Below are positions 22,858-35,231 of a DNA stretch of 64,000 nucleotides, in pieces. The DNA lies in NCBI GenBank assembly GCA_963556145.1, contig OY744472.1:2108001-2172000 (forward strand), in the 5' to 3' direction. The translations under genes were made by a program, and so were the position numbers. This DNA is from Hygrocybe punicea. Its lineage: Eukaryota > Basidiomycota > Agaricomycetes > Agaricales > Hygrophoraceae. The notes under the pieces were generated by a model. It saw only the letters and a list, made by a program, of their open reading frames with translations, was not told where the DNA came from and did no database searches. The stretch's first letter is position 1, and the number at the start of each line of letters is the position of its first letter.

Positions 22858-23673
22858 TTACAGCCATTTTAACATCTGTTGGCAGTAACTGAACTTTTTT
22901 GAATCAATTGAGAAATTTGGACTTGATAGAATTTTGGGTGCTGTGTGTTGTATCCCATGAAATACTGCTTGGATTAAGATGGTTATACAGGGAAAGTTGT
23001 ACCATTTCTTGAGGGCTATCTACTCCTGTAATTACATTTGGACAATATTTAGGATATAGTGAGTTGTTGATGAAATAAAAGGTAGACCAGTACTTTTTGA
23101 CACCCAAAATGATAATGTCAAATTATGGCATCAAAAGAGCTCATATGAAGAAGATTGGAGGGAGAAAGTTGTTCATTTTTTCAAGGCCTAGAAGTACATA
23201 TACCGTATTTTATTTTATTTTAGTCCTTTGAGCCAATATTGCATCTGTACTATGTTTGTCTGCCAATAGACTTGAAATACAAGAAACATAAATATTGGCT
23301 CAAAGGACAAAAATAAAATAAAATACGGTATATGTACTTCTAGGCCTTGAAAAAATGAACAACTTTCTCCCTCCAATCTTCTTCATATGAGCTCTTTTGA
23401 TGCCATAATTTGACATTATCATTTTGGGTGTCAAAAAGTACTGGTCTACCTTTTATTTCATCAACAACTCACTATATCCTAAATATTGTCCAAATGTAAT
23501 TACAGGAGTAGATAGCCCTCAAGAAATGGTACAACTTTCCCTGTATAACCATCTTAATCCAAGCAGTATTTCATGGGATACAACACACAGCACCCAAAAT
23601 TCTACCAAGTCCAAATTTCTCAATTGATTCAAAAAAGTTCAGTTACTGCCAACAGATGTTAAAACGGCTGTAA
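22858..23673. mobile_element. 816-bp long inverted repeat (383-bp arms)
   Basis: Arms 22858-23240 and 23291-23673 are equal in length (383 bp) and nearly identical in inverse, with a 50-bp spacer. The ends are TTACAGCC and GGCTGTAA. Only a few differences are seen by eye. No gene. The structure is that of a foldback MITE; no clear target duplication could be read. Bases 22610-22857 are AT-rich and unassigned. Confidence 0.8.
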
Positions 23674-23706
23674 GAGATGCGAGGCAATATTATTGACAAG
23701 GTGGCA

Positions 23707-24447
23707 CCACTGTACAGATGGTCGACATAAGTTTTGTCCATTTTAGTGTTACACCAGACTCAATTTGCCTGTAGCTTAAAATACACTACATTTCTGGGTA
23801 TCTCTTACAGAGAGAACTTGAAGAGAATGATGTTTTATGAATTTCCTCCTACTACACTCTAAGATTTGGAATACAATTGAAGGCAAGAGACAAGCCTCTC
23901 GAAAACATGGTATTTTTCAAACTGGTATATGTCCAAGGTTTTTAAGGTATGGTCAATTAATAAAAGTTGGAGCTTGAAAGATTCTCTACAACTTTTCTTC
24001 TTACACTATGGAAAAATATCAAGTGGTTGCAAAGATATAAGACAAAGAAAATAGAAAAATTTGCAGGTAAGTGTAAGCTTGTTTGGCCATCAGCATAATC
24101 TGTTATAATTTGCCTTTGTATCTCAGCAACCACTTGATATTTTCCCATGATGTAAAAAGAAAAGTTGTAGAGAATCTTTCAAGCTCCAACTTTTATTAAT
24201 TGACCATATCTTAAAACCTTGGACATATACCAGTTTGAAAAAATACCATTTTTTAGTGAAGCTTGTCTCTTGCCTCCAATTGTACTCCAAATCTTAGGGT
24301 GTATTAGGAGGAAATGCATAAAATATCATTCTCTTCAAGTTCTCTCTATATAAGATACCCAGAAATGTAGTGTGTTTTAAGTTACAGGCAAATTGAGTCT
24401 GGTGTGATTAACATGGACAAAACTTTTGTCAGCCATCTGTACACTGG
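23707..24447. mobile_element. second long inverted repeat, diverged arms
   Basis: The left arm (about 23707-24050) and right arm (about 24110-24447) share, in inverse, CACTGTACAGATGG, AAGTTTTGTCCAT, CAATTTGCCTGTA, TTCTCTACAACTTTTC and CAAGTGGTTGC. Divergence is roughly 10% by eye. It is unrelated in sequence to the neighbouring repeat at 22858. No gene; probably an older foldback MITE. Confidence 0.7.
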
Positions 24448-24550
24448 AGTTGGCATTGATCAATTGAGTGGTAGATATACATGATATACAGGTAGAAGTT
24501 GGCATTATTACTTGAAAACAGATCAGGTACTCGATAGAACACAGGCTACG

Positions 24551-27500
24551 CTAATCGCCTCCCTTCTCTTCCAGTAGTCGTTTTGTTGCTTCATACTGCT
24601 GTTCGTCCTGCAGTTCTCCCAATGCTTTCGACCTCCACAACAACTCCAGCGCAGACCATCCATTTTGGTTTCTCGACTTCGCATCAGATCCTGCCTCCAG
24701 CAGAAGCTGCACCAATGCTCCGTCTCCTCTTTCTGCCGCATAGAGCATTGGAATCTGATTGTATTGATCCCCTGATGCAACGTTGGCACCCATCTCTAAC
24801 AGCAACCGCACGATCCCCTCTTGCCCGTTTATAACCGCCCTGTGAAGCATTGTTCTATCCTTCATATCCGTTGCTTCGATGTCGGCCTTCATTTCTATCA
24901 GTAGTCGCACTATAGTCTCGTGCCCAAAGTCAATAGCAATGCGAAGCGCTGTAAATCCAGTATTAGTCTTCGCCTCGATGTTAGCACCCTTCTCCAGCAG
25001 CATCCGCACCACCATCTCGTTGTCTCTTTCGATGGCCAAATGCAACGCCGTCAATCCGTCGTCGGTCTTCGCCTCGGTGTCCGCCTTCTCCAGAAGCACC
25101 TGCCGTGTTCTTTGCTGACTGCAAAATGTAGCGCCGTCCATCCATCCATCCTTATTTCGGTGTACCGTTCTTCCCCATCTTTGGCCTCCATGTCGACCAT
25201 CTTCAGTAGCAGCTCCACTACGGCCAGGTGCCCGTTGCAGCTTGCCAGAAGCAGCGCTGTCCATCCTTCTCCATCCCTAGCTTCGAAATCTGCCCTCTTC
25301 TCTAGCAATAGCCGGACTATTTCCACGTTCCCACTCCTGGCTGCACTGTGCAGCGCCTTATTATTTGACAAAGAGTCGTAACAGAAGTGACTGGGAGTTT
25401 CAGGAGGATATTGAACGTCGACATTTACATCTCCTTTTAGTAGAGCGTTCACCAAAGCAACGTCCTCACAGTCGGCAGCCAGAATCAAAGCTGCGTCTAG
25501 AATTGAAACTTCGCGATCTTCCTGCACGATAATAAACCGTGATGTCTTGAAAACCGATATCCAACAGGAATGGAAGAGAATCGACGGCGCTTTGAGGAGT
25601 TGTAATAGCCAGTGTTGGCAGACAGTAAGGTTTCCCTTGAACCTCTCATAGTTGCCCGAATTCGAGGGGAGGGGATTGTTGGCATCGTCATCCCGGAGAC
25701 TAATCGTTGCCACCCCGGCGGCCAACGACCAGATACTCTCGAAAGTAGATTCAGAATGGTAGGTTGTAGTATCTTCGGTGTGACCGAATCGTTTCCTGTC
25801 TTGCAAAATATACCCAATGACGTCCCTGCTTCTGCTCGCTACAGCTGAGAGAAGTATCAAGCTATGAAGGCTCTCGTGGTCCTTCGATCGCTGTCCCGTG
25901 TCGAGGTAAAACATGACGCTTGTTAGCACCGCCTTGAAATAAACCAAGTCTGTTAAAACCGTTATACATTTGGAATTACTAATGTTTTAAGAATGGTTCA
26001 CACCGTCGATATTCGTGAAAAACAAATGGCCATTGTTGATGTCTGTCCCATGGAGATTTTCGACACTTTTGCGGCCATCCCAGGTTTTTTGAGAATCCTC
26101 CTTTGTGTCGAGAATACCAAGAATCACTGATAAATGGTAAGATGAGAACGGTTCTCGGGATGTTTCATAAGTAAATAGAGGACTCACGGCGTATACTTAA
26201 AATATCAACTCCTCTCTGGGTCTGCATCACGATCCGTGCGGTGCTGAGAGCATTGTCCACCAAAACTAAGATTAAACACTCGATGTCTAGCAGCTTCTCG
26301 ACTGGTCGATACAGACCAAACCTTGATCAAAAAAGTTAACAGAGCTACAACAAAAGACGAGGCAGCAGCCCTGGTAGTTGAAGGTTTGCCATTGATACTT
26401 GCCTCTGAAAGTAAACCTCCTGGCCGGCAGCCTGCCAGGACCCAGGACCTTGGTTTGTCACCTCGTGAACTCTCGGCCTCAATACGACTGCCGCAGGAGC
26501 TTCCACCCATATGCTCAGGTCTGCTTGCTCTATCAGATGAAGCCCTGGTTTTCTGAGGCCCATCCTCTCGATCGTGCGAAGTTCACTTTTCAGCATCTGA
26601 TCAAGGCTATGGTGAGTTAAATCCATCATCTTATCAATAATTATGTTGCATACCTCTGCGAGCAGTTGGACCTGTAGGTATTCACCAGTCGGTGACCAAA
26701 ACTTGATTTGTGGATGCTTCGAGACGATGTCAATCAGAATCCACGAAGCTTTGAGTAGATCTGCATATGCCTGTGCTGAAATCATCGAATCTGTCGAGGG
26801 TTTGGAATAAAGGTGCGCTTGTGCCTATTTACTCAATCAACGTGCATCGTCGTGTAAAAGCTTTCGGACCTTCATGAGCCACCATCGCCCTGCCTGTATC
26901 CACTCCTCGAATCCAATGGCAAGCCAAGGGCGAATGCACTCTGCCTCCTTCATAAAAGCTTGAGACAACGAGATCTGAAACATCTTCTCGTTGACCGTGG
27001 ACACAACTGGGGCTTGAGGTGAATCGGCGAGCATATCTTGTATCCCACCAATATCAGCCCTAATTTGCCTGTTGAAGTTCTCCATGCGTTCTAGCGAAGA
27101 ACTGAGAGATCCATTATGATCAACCTGCCTCTTTACTTTCTACAAAAAGCCAACCAACTTACCTCGCTACGGACGTCAACAGCAAGTTCATGTTCCCGTT
27201 GTGGTACTGGACCTTCAACCGCAATGCATCGACGGAAGATTTCTCTCTCGCAAACTTCACTTTATCCCAAACCCTCTTGTACCTCGATTTTTCCCCCTTA
27301 CCCACATTATTAATAAAATCGTGTTTCTTTGCGAACCTTTCCAATTCGTTCAACGTCCCCTTGGCTTGCGCCATTACCTGATTCACCATCGCCACACGGG
27401 CTTCTCCAGCGCGGATGAGAATCGAATCTGGATTTTTGACTTCTTGGACCAACAGATCGATCGACTGAGAGAGGATGGCGATTTCGCCCATTAATACACG

Positions 27501-27605
27501 TATTTCTTCAGGAGCGCCCCGGGCAACGAGGTATACATCTTTGTAGAGAGAGTGAGCGAGCTGGCCTATGGCCATGAAATCACCGATGCCGAAACCGAAA
27601 CTCAT
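24551..27605 (-). CDS. ankyrin-repeat protein with fungal N-terminal helical domain
   Basis: The start is at 27605 with MSFGFGIGDFMAIGQLAHSL, a helical N-terminal region like those heading many fungal ankyrin and STAND-type proteins. The first exon ends near 27159, followed by an exon around 27120-26840 and others with QAYADLLKASWILIDIV, a segment recurring in the same protein type. The C-terminal half has about eight ankyrin repeats, including NVEIVRLLLEKRADFEARDG, GLTALHLAIERDN, TGFTALRIAI and EGIVRLLLEMGANV, ending at 24551. No NACHT/P-loop is visible. Near 25120 the frame shifts within a repeat (SKEH to QVLLEK), losing about three residues, so the gene may be mildly broken. The role is unknown; possibly a self/non-self or stress sensor. 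Confidence 0.65.
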
Positions 27606-28789
27606 GCCAGTGGAGGGAGGGACCTGCCTTACTAATTACTAACTTACTAACTTAGTAATGGCAAGCTGTCTCCATATCATACTAGGTTTAGGACCCGTGC
27701 AGGGGGGTGATAATCCCGTGAAGCATGGGATCTAAAGTGCTAGGAAGAAAGTTTTTTTTTTGAAATTTTATGTGGAATAAGTGCTGGAGGGGGCTGAGAC
27801 CTCGCTACGCTCGGCCCCGCCCCCTCAACTATTAGGTGTCAATAATTAATGGTAATAGATAGTAAAGGAAGAATTGTGAATTTTTATTTGGTGTTGGGTG
27901 AACATATAATAATCAAGATAGGTATAGAGAATATTTTTGGGTTTTGTATGTGGAATATGTCCTTGAGGTTTGTTAGGCAAAATATAATCTACAGTGAATT
28001 CTGTGTAATGTGAATTCTTGCCAAAAATTATATTTATGTGCAATATGTTATGTTGAGGCCTGACCCAGTGTATGTTGCATACATTGTAACTGTTGCTGAG
28101 ACCAACTACATTTTGTGCGATGTGGTCACAGCCTGATCTCAGTCTCACTACTCACAACTGTGAGTAAGTCTTCTTTGTAAATCTCTGTCATTGTGTTTAC
28201 ACTGTTGCTTTGTTAGCTCACCGTTTCCAGGTAATATAATTTTCTTGCGCTCCCCTTGCATTCTAACTCACCCCTGTTTTTCTGATCTTTCTGCGAATGC
28301 TAATATCTCGCTGTCTTACCTAACAAATACACTTTCTTCCTCAGGTTATGCCACTGGTTCCAGGACATGGTCGCATTATCCTACCACTCATTGTGCAAGC
28401 TCACCAAGACAGGTTTAGCGATTAATTGCACTGGTAGGTGTATATATCAGTAGTAAATGCTGAGTGTGAGCAAAGAAGAAAAGATTTTTTGAATTCCTAT
28501 AATTTCATGTATGTCTGGAATGTATTATGTTTACTGCTGAGACCTGACCATCCTTGATGTTACAGGTAAATATCAGATAGACTCCCACCTGTACAGTGGA
28601 GAATGGTCTGGTTGCCTCCTGAAGACAGGATTCACAGTAGTGAAGTCTTGACACTGCATTGGTTCAGCCATTGTTAAGTAGTTATTAATTATTTAATATT
28701 TAATAAGTTAAATTAAATTAAATCAAATTAAATGTCAATATCATACAAAATGAGCTACTACAGAGGGTACAGGCACAGTGTGGTGAGAG
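27606..28789. other. gene-poor interval
   Basis: No gene was recognised. There is a GC-rich island at 27790-27825 (TCGCTACGCTCGGCCCCGCC), often seen at ends of small repeats, and an AT-rich tract of AATTAA motifs at 28680-28730. A weak exon-like frame at 28240-28420 has no recognisable similarity. Confidence 0.5.
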
Positions 28790-29170
28790 AGATGACACAG
28801 GAGAGTGATGGGGGGGTAGATGGGTGCTAAAGGAAGGAGCTGGAGGGGGGGGGAAAGGAGGGAGGTGGAGGGGGGGCCAAACAGGCCAGGAAGGGAGGGG
28901 AAGCAGGGGGGAGGGTGGGGAATGGGTGAATGGGTGGAGGCAGTGCAGGACAGTGATAGGAAAGTGAATGGGGGCTAAAGGAAGGGGCTGGAGAGGGGGA
29001 AAAGGCAGGGAGGTGGAGGGAGGGACCAGAACAGGCCAGGGAGGGGGGGGAAGCAGAGGGGGGGTGGGGGATGGGTGGAGGGAGTGCAGGGGGGTTGAGG
29101 GGAGGTAGGGGTGAGCTGGATGGGGTGATGGAAAGGGCAGAGAGTGGGGGGTGAAGCCTGGGTGATCACT
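28790..29170. repeat. G-rich repeat, two units of about 165 bp
   Basis: Two long direct repeats begin near 28806 and 28970. Each contains GGGGGCTAAAGGAAGG-type, GGGAGGTGGAGG and CAGGCCAGG motifs. The plus strand is strongly purine and G-biased with many runs of four or more G, so it could form G-quadruplex or triplex structures. No coding evidence. Confidence 0.7.
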
Positions 29171-29199
29171 CCCATGTCAGTCCCCCTCCAATACAGTCA

Positions 29200-30814
29200 A
29201 TTAAACTGAAAACTCACCTGGAACAGCAGGGGGTGGGTGCACCACAACCCCTGCTGCCCTCAGAACTCCCCCATGGCGCTCAAAAGCAGCCGGAATGCAC
29301 CCCTCTTGCTGGGGGCACTGGTGGCACTGTTGCTGTCCATTGGTCAACTTGGGGAAACCAAAAAGTTGCCTGGAGGGGGGTAGGAGACAGTAGAGGGGGA
29401 TGGGAAAGTTGTGGGGTGGCAGGAGCAGCAGGAAGCCAGCAGGAGAGTCGGGAATGGAGGGGATAGGATGTTGATCAGCAGAAGGTTTTGAGTTCGGCTG
29501 AGTGTGAACGCTCTGGCTGTGGATTTCAAACTGAGTCCGAATTTCAGCCACAACTCCGGACCACCTTCACTTTCCTGACATTCTGCAGGCTCACACACAC
29601 CACATGGGGACTCCTTTTGGTGGGACAAAATGTTGCATATATAGTGTAGAATATGCATGTAATTTACCGAAAATTCGCGTGCCCTATTCCAGCCGCGGCA
29701 CCACAAAAAGTGCCCAATCTGCCATAAATCCCCCATCTGCCAGCTCAAATCCAACCGGACCCCCCCAAAAAATTCACAGGGCCCCCCCACAACCCCTGCC
29801 ATCCCCCACACCCAACTCTGCGGCCATCAGAACAATGTGTCACCCTCCCGACCCCCCCCACTCTGCCTGGGAACAAAACTTGAACTCAGCTTATTGGTCA
29901 GCATTTGCCTAATTCGTCAGGTCACGCGTCCAAGCTCTGATTAACTACGAAAATTTGGTCATTTCAAGGGTGATAAAGTGGCCAAATACGGCACTCCCTG
30001 ATCCCAGGGTTATTCCACCAAAAGAGAATATTTAAGAATAATAAGAAAATTTTGCGCATAAAAATTGCTACACAAAATTTAACACTATACCTAAATACAA
30101 CAGAAATTTATTGTTAGTGGAGGCACATCAGATGCAAGGTTCAGTCACTTCAGCTAACTGCTGTGGGGGTCGGAGAAGACAGAATCTGGGAGCCAAACAT
30201 CCAATCTTCAATCCGAATTCAGCAATACCACCCTGACCCAATCAGACGGTCAGATCTATCAAGGCCCAGTGATCCGGTACTCACAGATTGTTCCCTGACA
30301 AGCATGGGAGAAGTGTGGCTCGTCACCTCATTGTTGCAGTGCTGAAAGTGGATGAATCCATGCGATTAGTGTATGAATCTTGTAGATATATATGATACCT
30401 AACTTACAGATGTCATATGAATAGCACTGAATAGAATCGGAACTGCCAGCAAGGTGGTTCTCCGGTTACAGACAAGACGATGTTCCGAGGTAACAATAGC
30501 ATTAATTATGTGGGCTTCATTGAGATTGATCTTGTAACAAAATCTGCGAACGCTTGTTCTCAGTGCAGTTTTTTATTCATATGTAATAGATGTGATGCAC
30601 ACACTCCAGCTGTTTTACACCAATGACATGAGAGTGGATGACGAAGGCTCAGTTCCAAGTCACCGTCACCTAGTTTTTGATGTTATGAGGTGATTAAATA
30701 GTCGGTCTAACGGTGACGTGGAAAAAGTGTGCCCCTAATAAAACTCCTTTCCAAATTCCCTCCACTAATCTCCACCTCGTTGTCCTTCCCTTATTCATTC
30801 CTGACACTGAGGAG
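29200..30814. other. no gene recognised
   Basis: C-runs occur at 29750-29860 and AT-rich DNA at 30030-30110. Open frames here (for example reverse 29201-29551) show no motif and overlap low-complexity C/G tracts. Confidence 0.4.
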
Positions 30815-33800
30815 ATGTCAACCTTTGAACCATCAACTGTATTGGCCATTCTAAAAAGTTCCTCCACTGTACCGCCCAAGGAAAAAAGAGAGTTTGAACT
30901 AAAATGGAAAGTTGCGGTTAGTTGTTGTGTTCATCCCCATTTGACATATTGACATACATGAATGACAGGTGGCAAATCGGCTGAACGCCTGGCTGAAGCA
31001 TCGTGGCCTAGGATCAGACAAATCTCGCCTCATTGCACAGCTTGAGTGGGAGGCCCACGTTGTTGAATACGTGGGTTTCATCTATAAAAGCACAAAACGT
31101 CATGGAAATTCAAAGGATGCCACGCCTCCAAGCTTACCAAAAGATATCCCTTTGATGGGGCCTCGATTCATACCACCCAAATATCTCCATCTTCGCAAAC
31201 GTCAAACGGCACCAATTTTCCAGCCAGATACTGCTTACCTGAGGCCTGTTAACATCATTCATCCAGTCTACTTTCAGCATATCCATCAATGCCCACAATG
31301 CGATTCAACGGACACACGATGGGATGGATGGACCACAACAGGTCACCGGGATTTGCATGGCATCCGTGAGGAAGAGACAGCGCTCGGTTATCAGCTGATC
31401 TGTAAGCAATGTGAGAACCGTTTCTCACACGCAAAAGGCAATGTGGGAGGTGAAAATGGGACATACTGTTTCGCAACGACAAGTTCTATTTTTTGGAAAA
31501 AATGGGAGCATTGGAAAATACCCCGTAAGCTGTCTAATGTCACTTGTTGTTAACAAATGGAAGATCTAAACAATGCAGGTGACATACCCTACTTCCTCTA
31601 TCGTTCCGCAGTAACCCATGAGCTCTTTGATCTTGTAATCGAGTTGCGGCCATCCATGACATCTGTGGGACTGGCCGAACACATCAACCGTGAGTCATAC
31701 ATTCATTTGGACAGCATGTAATAATGTTTCGGGAAGAACTTCACTTGCTCGAATACAAGCAAAAAATGCTTGAGTACTTACAGAACCTCCAGAACCGACG
31801 TTGTACAATATTTCGTTCCGATCCATTGACAGCATTTTCGGGTCCATTCGATGTCGACGGCTATGCTGACAATAGTATCAGTGGTGACCTAATCACTGAT
31901 CTGTTCTTAGAATTCAGTGAACGTACCCGAAAAAATGAATCCGAGGAGTATCTCCGAACCTTGACCGGTAACGTGGTTGCAACCGAAAAAAGAAAAATAC
32001 TCACATCTGTTTTCAGCAACATGTTTATCCTTTGACAATACATTCCATGCTGCTGGAAAAGCAACAGTGGTTGATAAGTCCAAAGCCCGAACAAAGCTGT
32101 GGAAGGGTGGAATAGTTACGTTAATAGGTGAAAAAAATCAGGCACTGGGTTGGGTATGTGTTAGCGCTCAAGTTCTTGCTGTCATGGACCTAATCATGAA
32201 GTAGCGGTTGTGCCAGACGGGGTCGCCAGATGAGACGGGCGAGCTTTTGAATGGCTACTCCGGACGATGCAAGATCCTTTCTGTACCTGAACCAGAGATG
32301 GCTGTCGTTGACAACTGCTGCCATGTCCAAAAGGCCGTAAAAACGGCCCTCCCAAACGTACACGTTGTTCTTGATGTCTACCATTTCTTAATGAGGTATG
32401 AGTTATAGCAATAAATAAGGCATTCGTCGGCTTGGAATGCTGCTTCAATATGATTGATGCTCTGAACAAATATCATGGACTCACATGTTCGTTCCAGGTA
32501 CTTGATTGTAATCCTCAATGGAACCAAGAACCCATTCCGATCCGAAGTTGCAAAAGATATTGTCAGGTCGATCGTCAAGTCTCCTGCTGCCAAGGGAAAG
32601 CCAGCCACATATTGGGAAAAGGAAGAGCAGGAAACTCACCTACAGACGACATTTAAAAAGTGGGAGGAACGGGGGAATACATGGTCAGCAGCTGCTTCAA
32701 AGGTCAGTCTGTCGTTGTGTGCATATCTGTCGCTAATCTGTAAGATAGGTCCATGCCGAGCAGATGCGACACGTTCGGAAAGGTTGCCTAGCGAGAACTC
32801 GGCATGATATTGCATCTGATGGCAGTCGCATCGAAGCATGGCACAAGGGCTGGAACTCACTGCAACGATCATTCGCGAGCGGACTTGAAGTGTTCTGTGC
32901 ATTGGGCCACGACTTTGTATTGCGTCGCAACATCCGCATCGCAACTTCTCACGAGGATTTGACACCATTCATCCGGTCTACATTTGGCTCCCACCACATT
33001 CACCTGTGTGGTTATGTTGCAGCATTATGGAATCAACTAGCAAGTGAGAAAAATGCACCATCCAACCTTAAGTTGTTGCCCGAATTGCCCATGGTTGCAA
33101 GCAATGAAAGTTTCGGGCTGGTTGCTTCGAAGCACGCAGAAACATTTGGTGGACTGTTTGAAGTCGATGAACAAGACACCGAGTCTGGAGAACTTCTGAT
33201 TGACGACGAACCGGATCCCAACATCCTACAATCACTCGGGATCGACCCGAAACTATGCCTCATTCCACTGGAGATGGGAGTGAACATTGGATCAGCCAAT
33301 GTAGGTCCTCTTGCTGCATCCGAGAAACACACTAACCACAATGAAGGCCGAGAACCACACAGGTCCTCACTTTAGTGAATCGGTTGCTGTGGAAGTCATC
33401 AGTTCCATGGCAAGTACCAAACAAGCGGAGAGTCCTACCAGAATAGATGCTATAGAACACCACCAGGGTCGTGTCGGCAAGGCTGAGTTGCCCATGAAGC
33501 GAACGCTGAATGATCTGTCCAAGGAGTTGCCTGCTGTCAAGAAACCCCGCACTAATGCGTCAGAACCAGAGGGTGACTCACCAGTACAGGTATGCGATCA
33601 CAGAACCGGTGGTGACAGCTGTATCTAAAGTTTGTTTAGATGCCTACTCAGAAGAGGATTAATGAGTACCTCAGAGCACGGCAGACTTGCCAGGTGAAGA
33701 GTCGTCCTCTGATGACGCTCATGTCAGCAACCACGCCACTGCCTGTGCCCGCAGCCGCATGTCACCCTGAGGATTCACTGACCACTTTGTCAACTCGTCT

Positions 33801-34753
33801 CAAACTACCAGACTCGAGAGCGCTCACCCGATCCCAACGGCTCTTTTCCTTCGCAACAAACATTGACGTCCGGTCCTTGTCGATTGTGGGAAACACTGAG
33901 TTTTACCTGTTCATGGACCTGCGCGCTGAACAGGGCTGGGTCTCCTTCAGTATGACTTCTCAGAAATGGGTAATGGCGGCACGGGCATACAACTCACGAC
34001 TGGCAGCACTCAACGCAAAAGAGAACTGTTTGACCGTCAGCAAGAACCCACGAGCGCTCCTTGAAATGCTGGGCCACATCGAAGCAAAGGTTTCTGAGCG
34101 GATAATGAAAGGCGACTACCTTTGTAAGTTCTTCATGGGTACCATTTTATGGCTGCTGATCCTACCTGCGATAAGCCAAGAGAAGCAAGACCGAAACGTT
34201 CTGGCGGCGCCACTGCCACGCGGTGCCTCTAGTCAAGGCAGAACACGTAACTGGTACCATGAAGACAGTATGTCACGGCGGAATGTCATTTCTATTGTCT
34301 AACCTAATGTCTGGTCAGCGCAAGGCCGCAACTTGTTTGCGCTGCCGCACCATTATGTATCCCAGCCCATCCGGCTCTCCTGACAACCACAAACGAGGGT
34401 ATTGCTCAGATGGTGTTAGGCAGAACATGACGGATGATCAGACGCCCGATTGGCCCCAACCACGAGGCATTTTCGAGCTGGGAACCACCTTCAACCCAAT
34501 CAACTTCTTGATAACGCTTCGCGAAGTTTATGAGTCCTTCATAGTCCAGGGCAGCGACGGTGGGGACTTGGCAATGGAATACGAAGCATTCGTGAAGTTG
34601 TTACATGCCCGGCTGATTTTCACAGCGACCGGCACCACTCTCTTTAAACTCTTCAAACTCGAACTTCCCTTTTCCACCCCAAAGGAGCTGATCGTGGAAC
34701 ACGAGGGATCTCGCTATCTGCGAGTCGCCTGCCTCGAGGACTGTGGGCCATAG
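30815..34753 (+). CDS. large multi-exon protein with Cys4 finger and putative DDE transposase core
   Basis: Many exons join with GT-AG introns. Order: MSTFEPSTVLAILKSSS start; a zinc-type segment CPQCDSTDTRWDGWTTTGHR and later ICKQCE; then IPYFLYRSAVTHELFDLVIE. A first acidic site is in CLSFDNTFHAAGKATVVD (Asp codon 32034-32036) and a second in MAVVDNCCHVQKAV (32310-32312), followed by VVLDVYHFLMR. A possible third is DGSRIEAWHKGWNSLQRS (Glu codon 32833-32835). The C-terminal part has a basic/Pro linker, a helical segment LPDSRALTRSQRLFSFA and CLRCRTIMYPS...YCSDG. I recall this as a multi-copy Agaricomycete family (DUF6729-like). The D-D-E order, Cys4 head and 'LDVYH' motif suggest an RNase H-like transposase, but that is inference. 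No terminal repeats were found, so it may be a relic or a domesticated gene. Confidence 0.6.
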
Positions 34754-35231
34754 AGGGTCGTTCCCTATCATCCGGTTCCTAATGCATCACGTTGCTGGCT
34801 TCCTCGTGTTCATGTTCAATTTTTTATTGATTATCTTCAAGTTTGCGGAACTGCAGACTACACTTGCGGTACGGAACTGCGGACAACACTTGCACTTGCA
34901 GCATGATAGCTAGAATTTCTTCTTTCAAGTCTTATTCACTACTTGCACTGGTGCTATTTCATGTTTTTTAAAGCTTTGATATTCCTTTTGTGAATTTAAC
35001 GCTCATGTGAGCTTCGGTCTCACGTGCTTTCAATTTGGTCTGCGTTCGGTCTTATCGGAGAAACTTTAAATCCCTTGGAATCGCGAAGTTGCCTTAACTA
35101 CAGATATCAAAAGTCATCAGATCATATTCATATTCAAAAACATATTTGCACAAATCCAATGTTGCAGAGTCGTAAATCCCTTCCGTCCCTCGCCGTGCTT
35201 CCAAGCCCAAGAGATCCAATTACGCTCAAAC

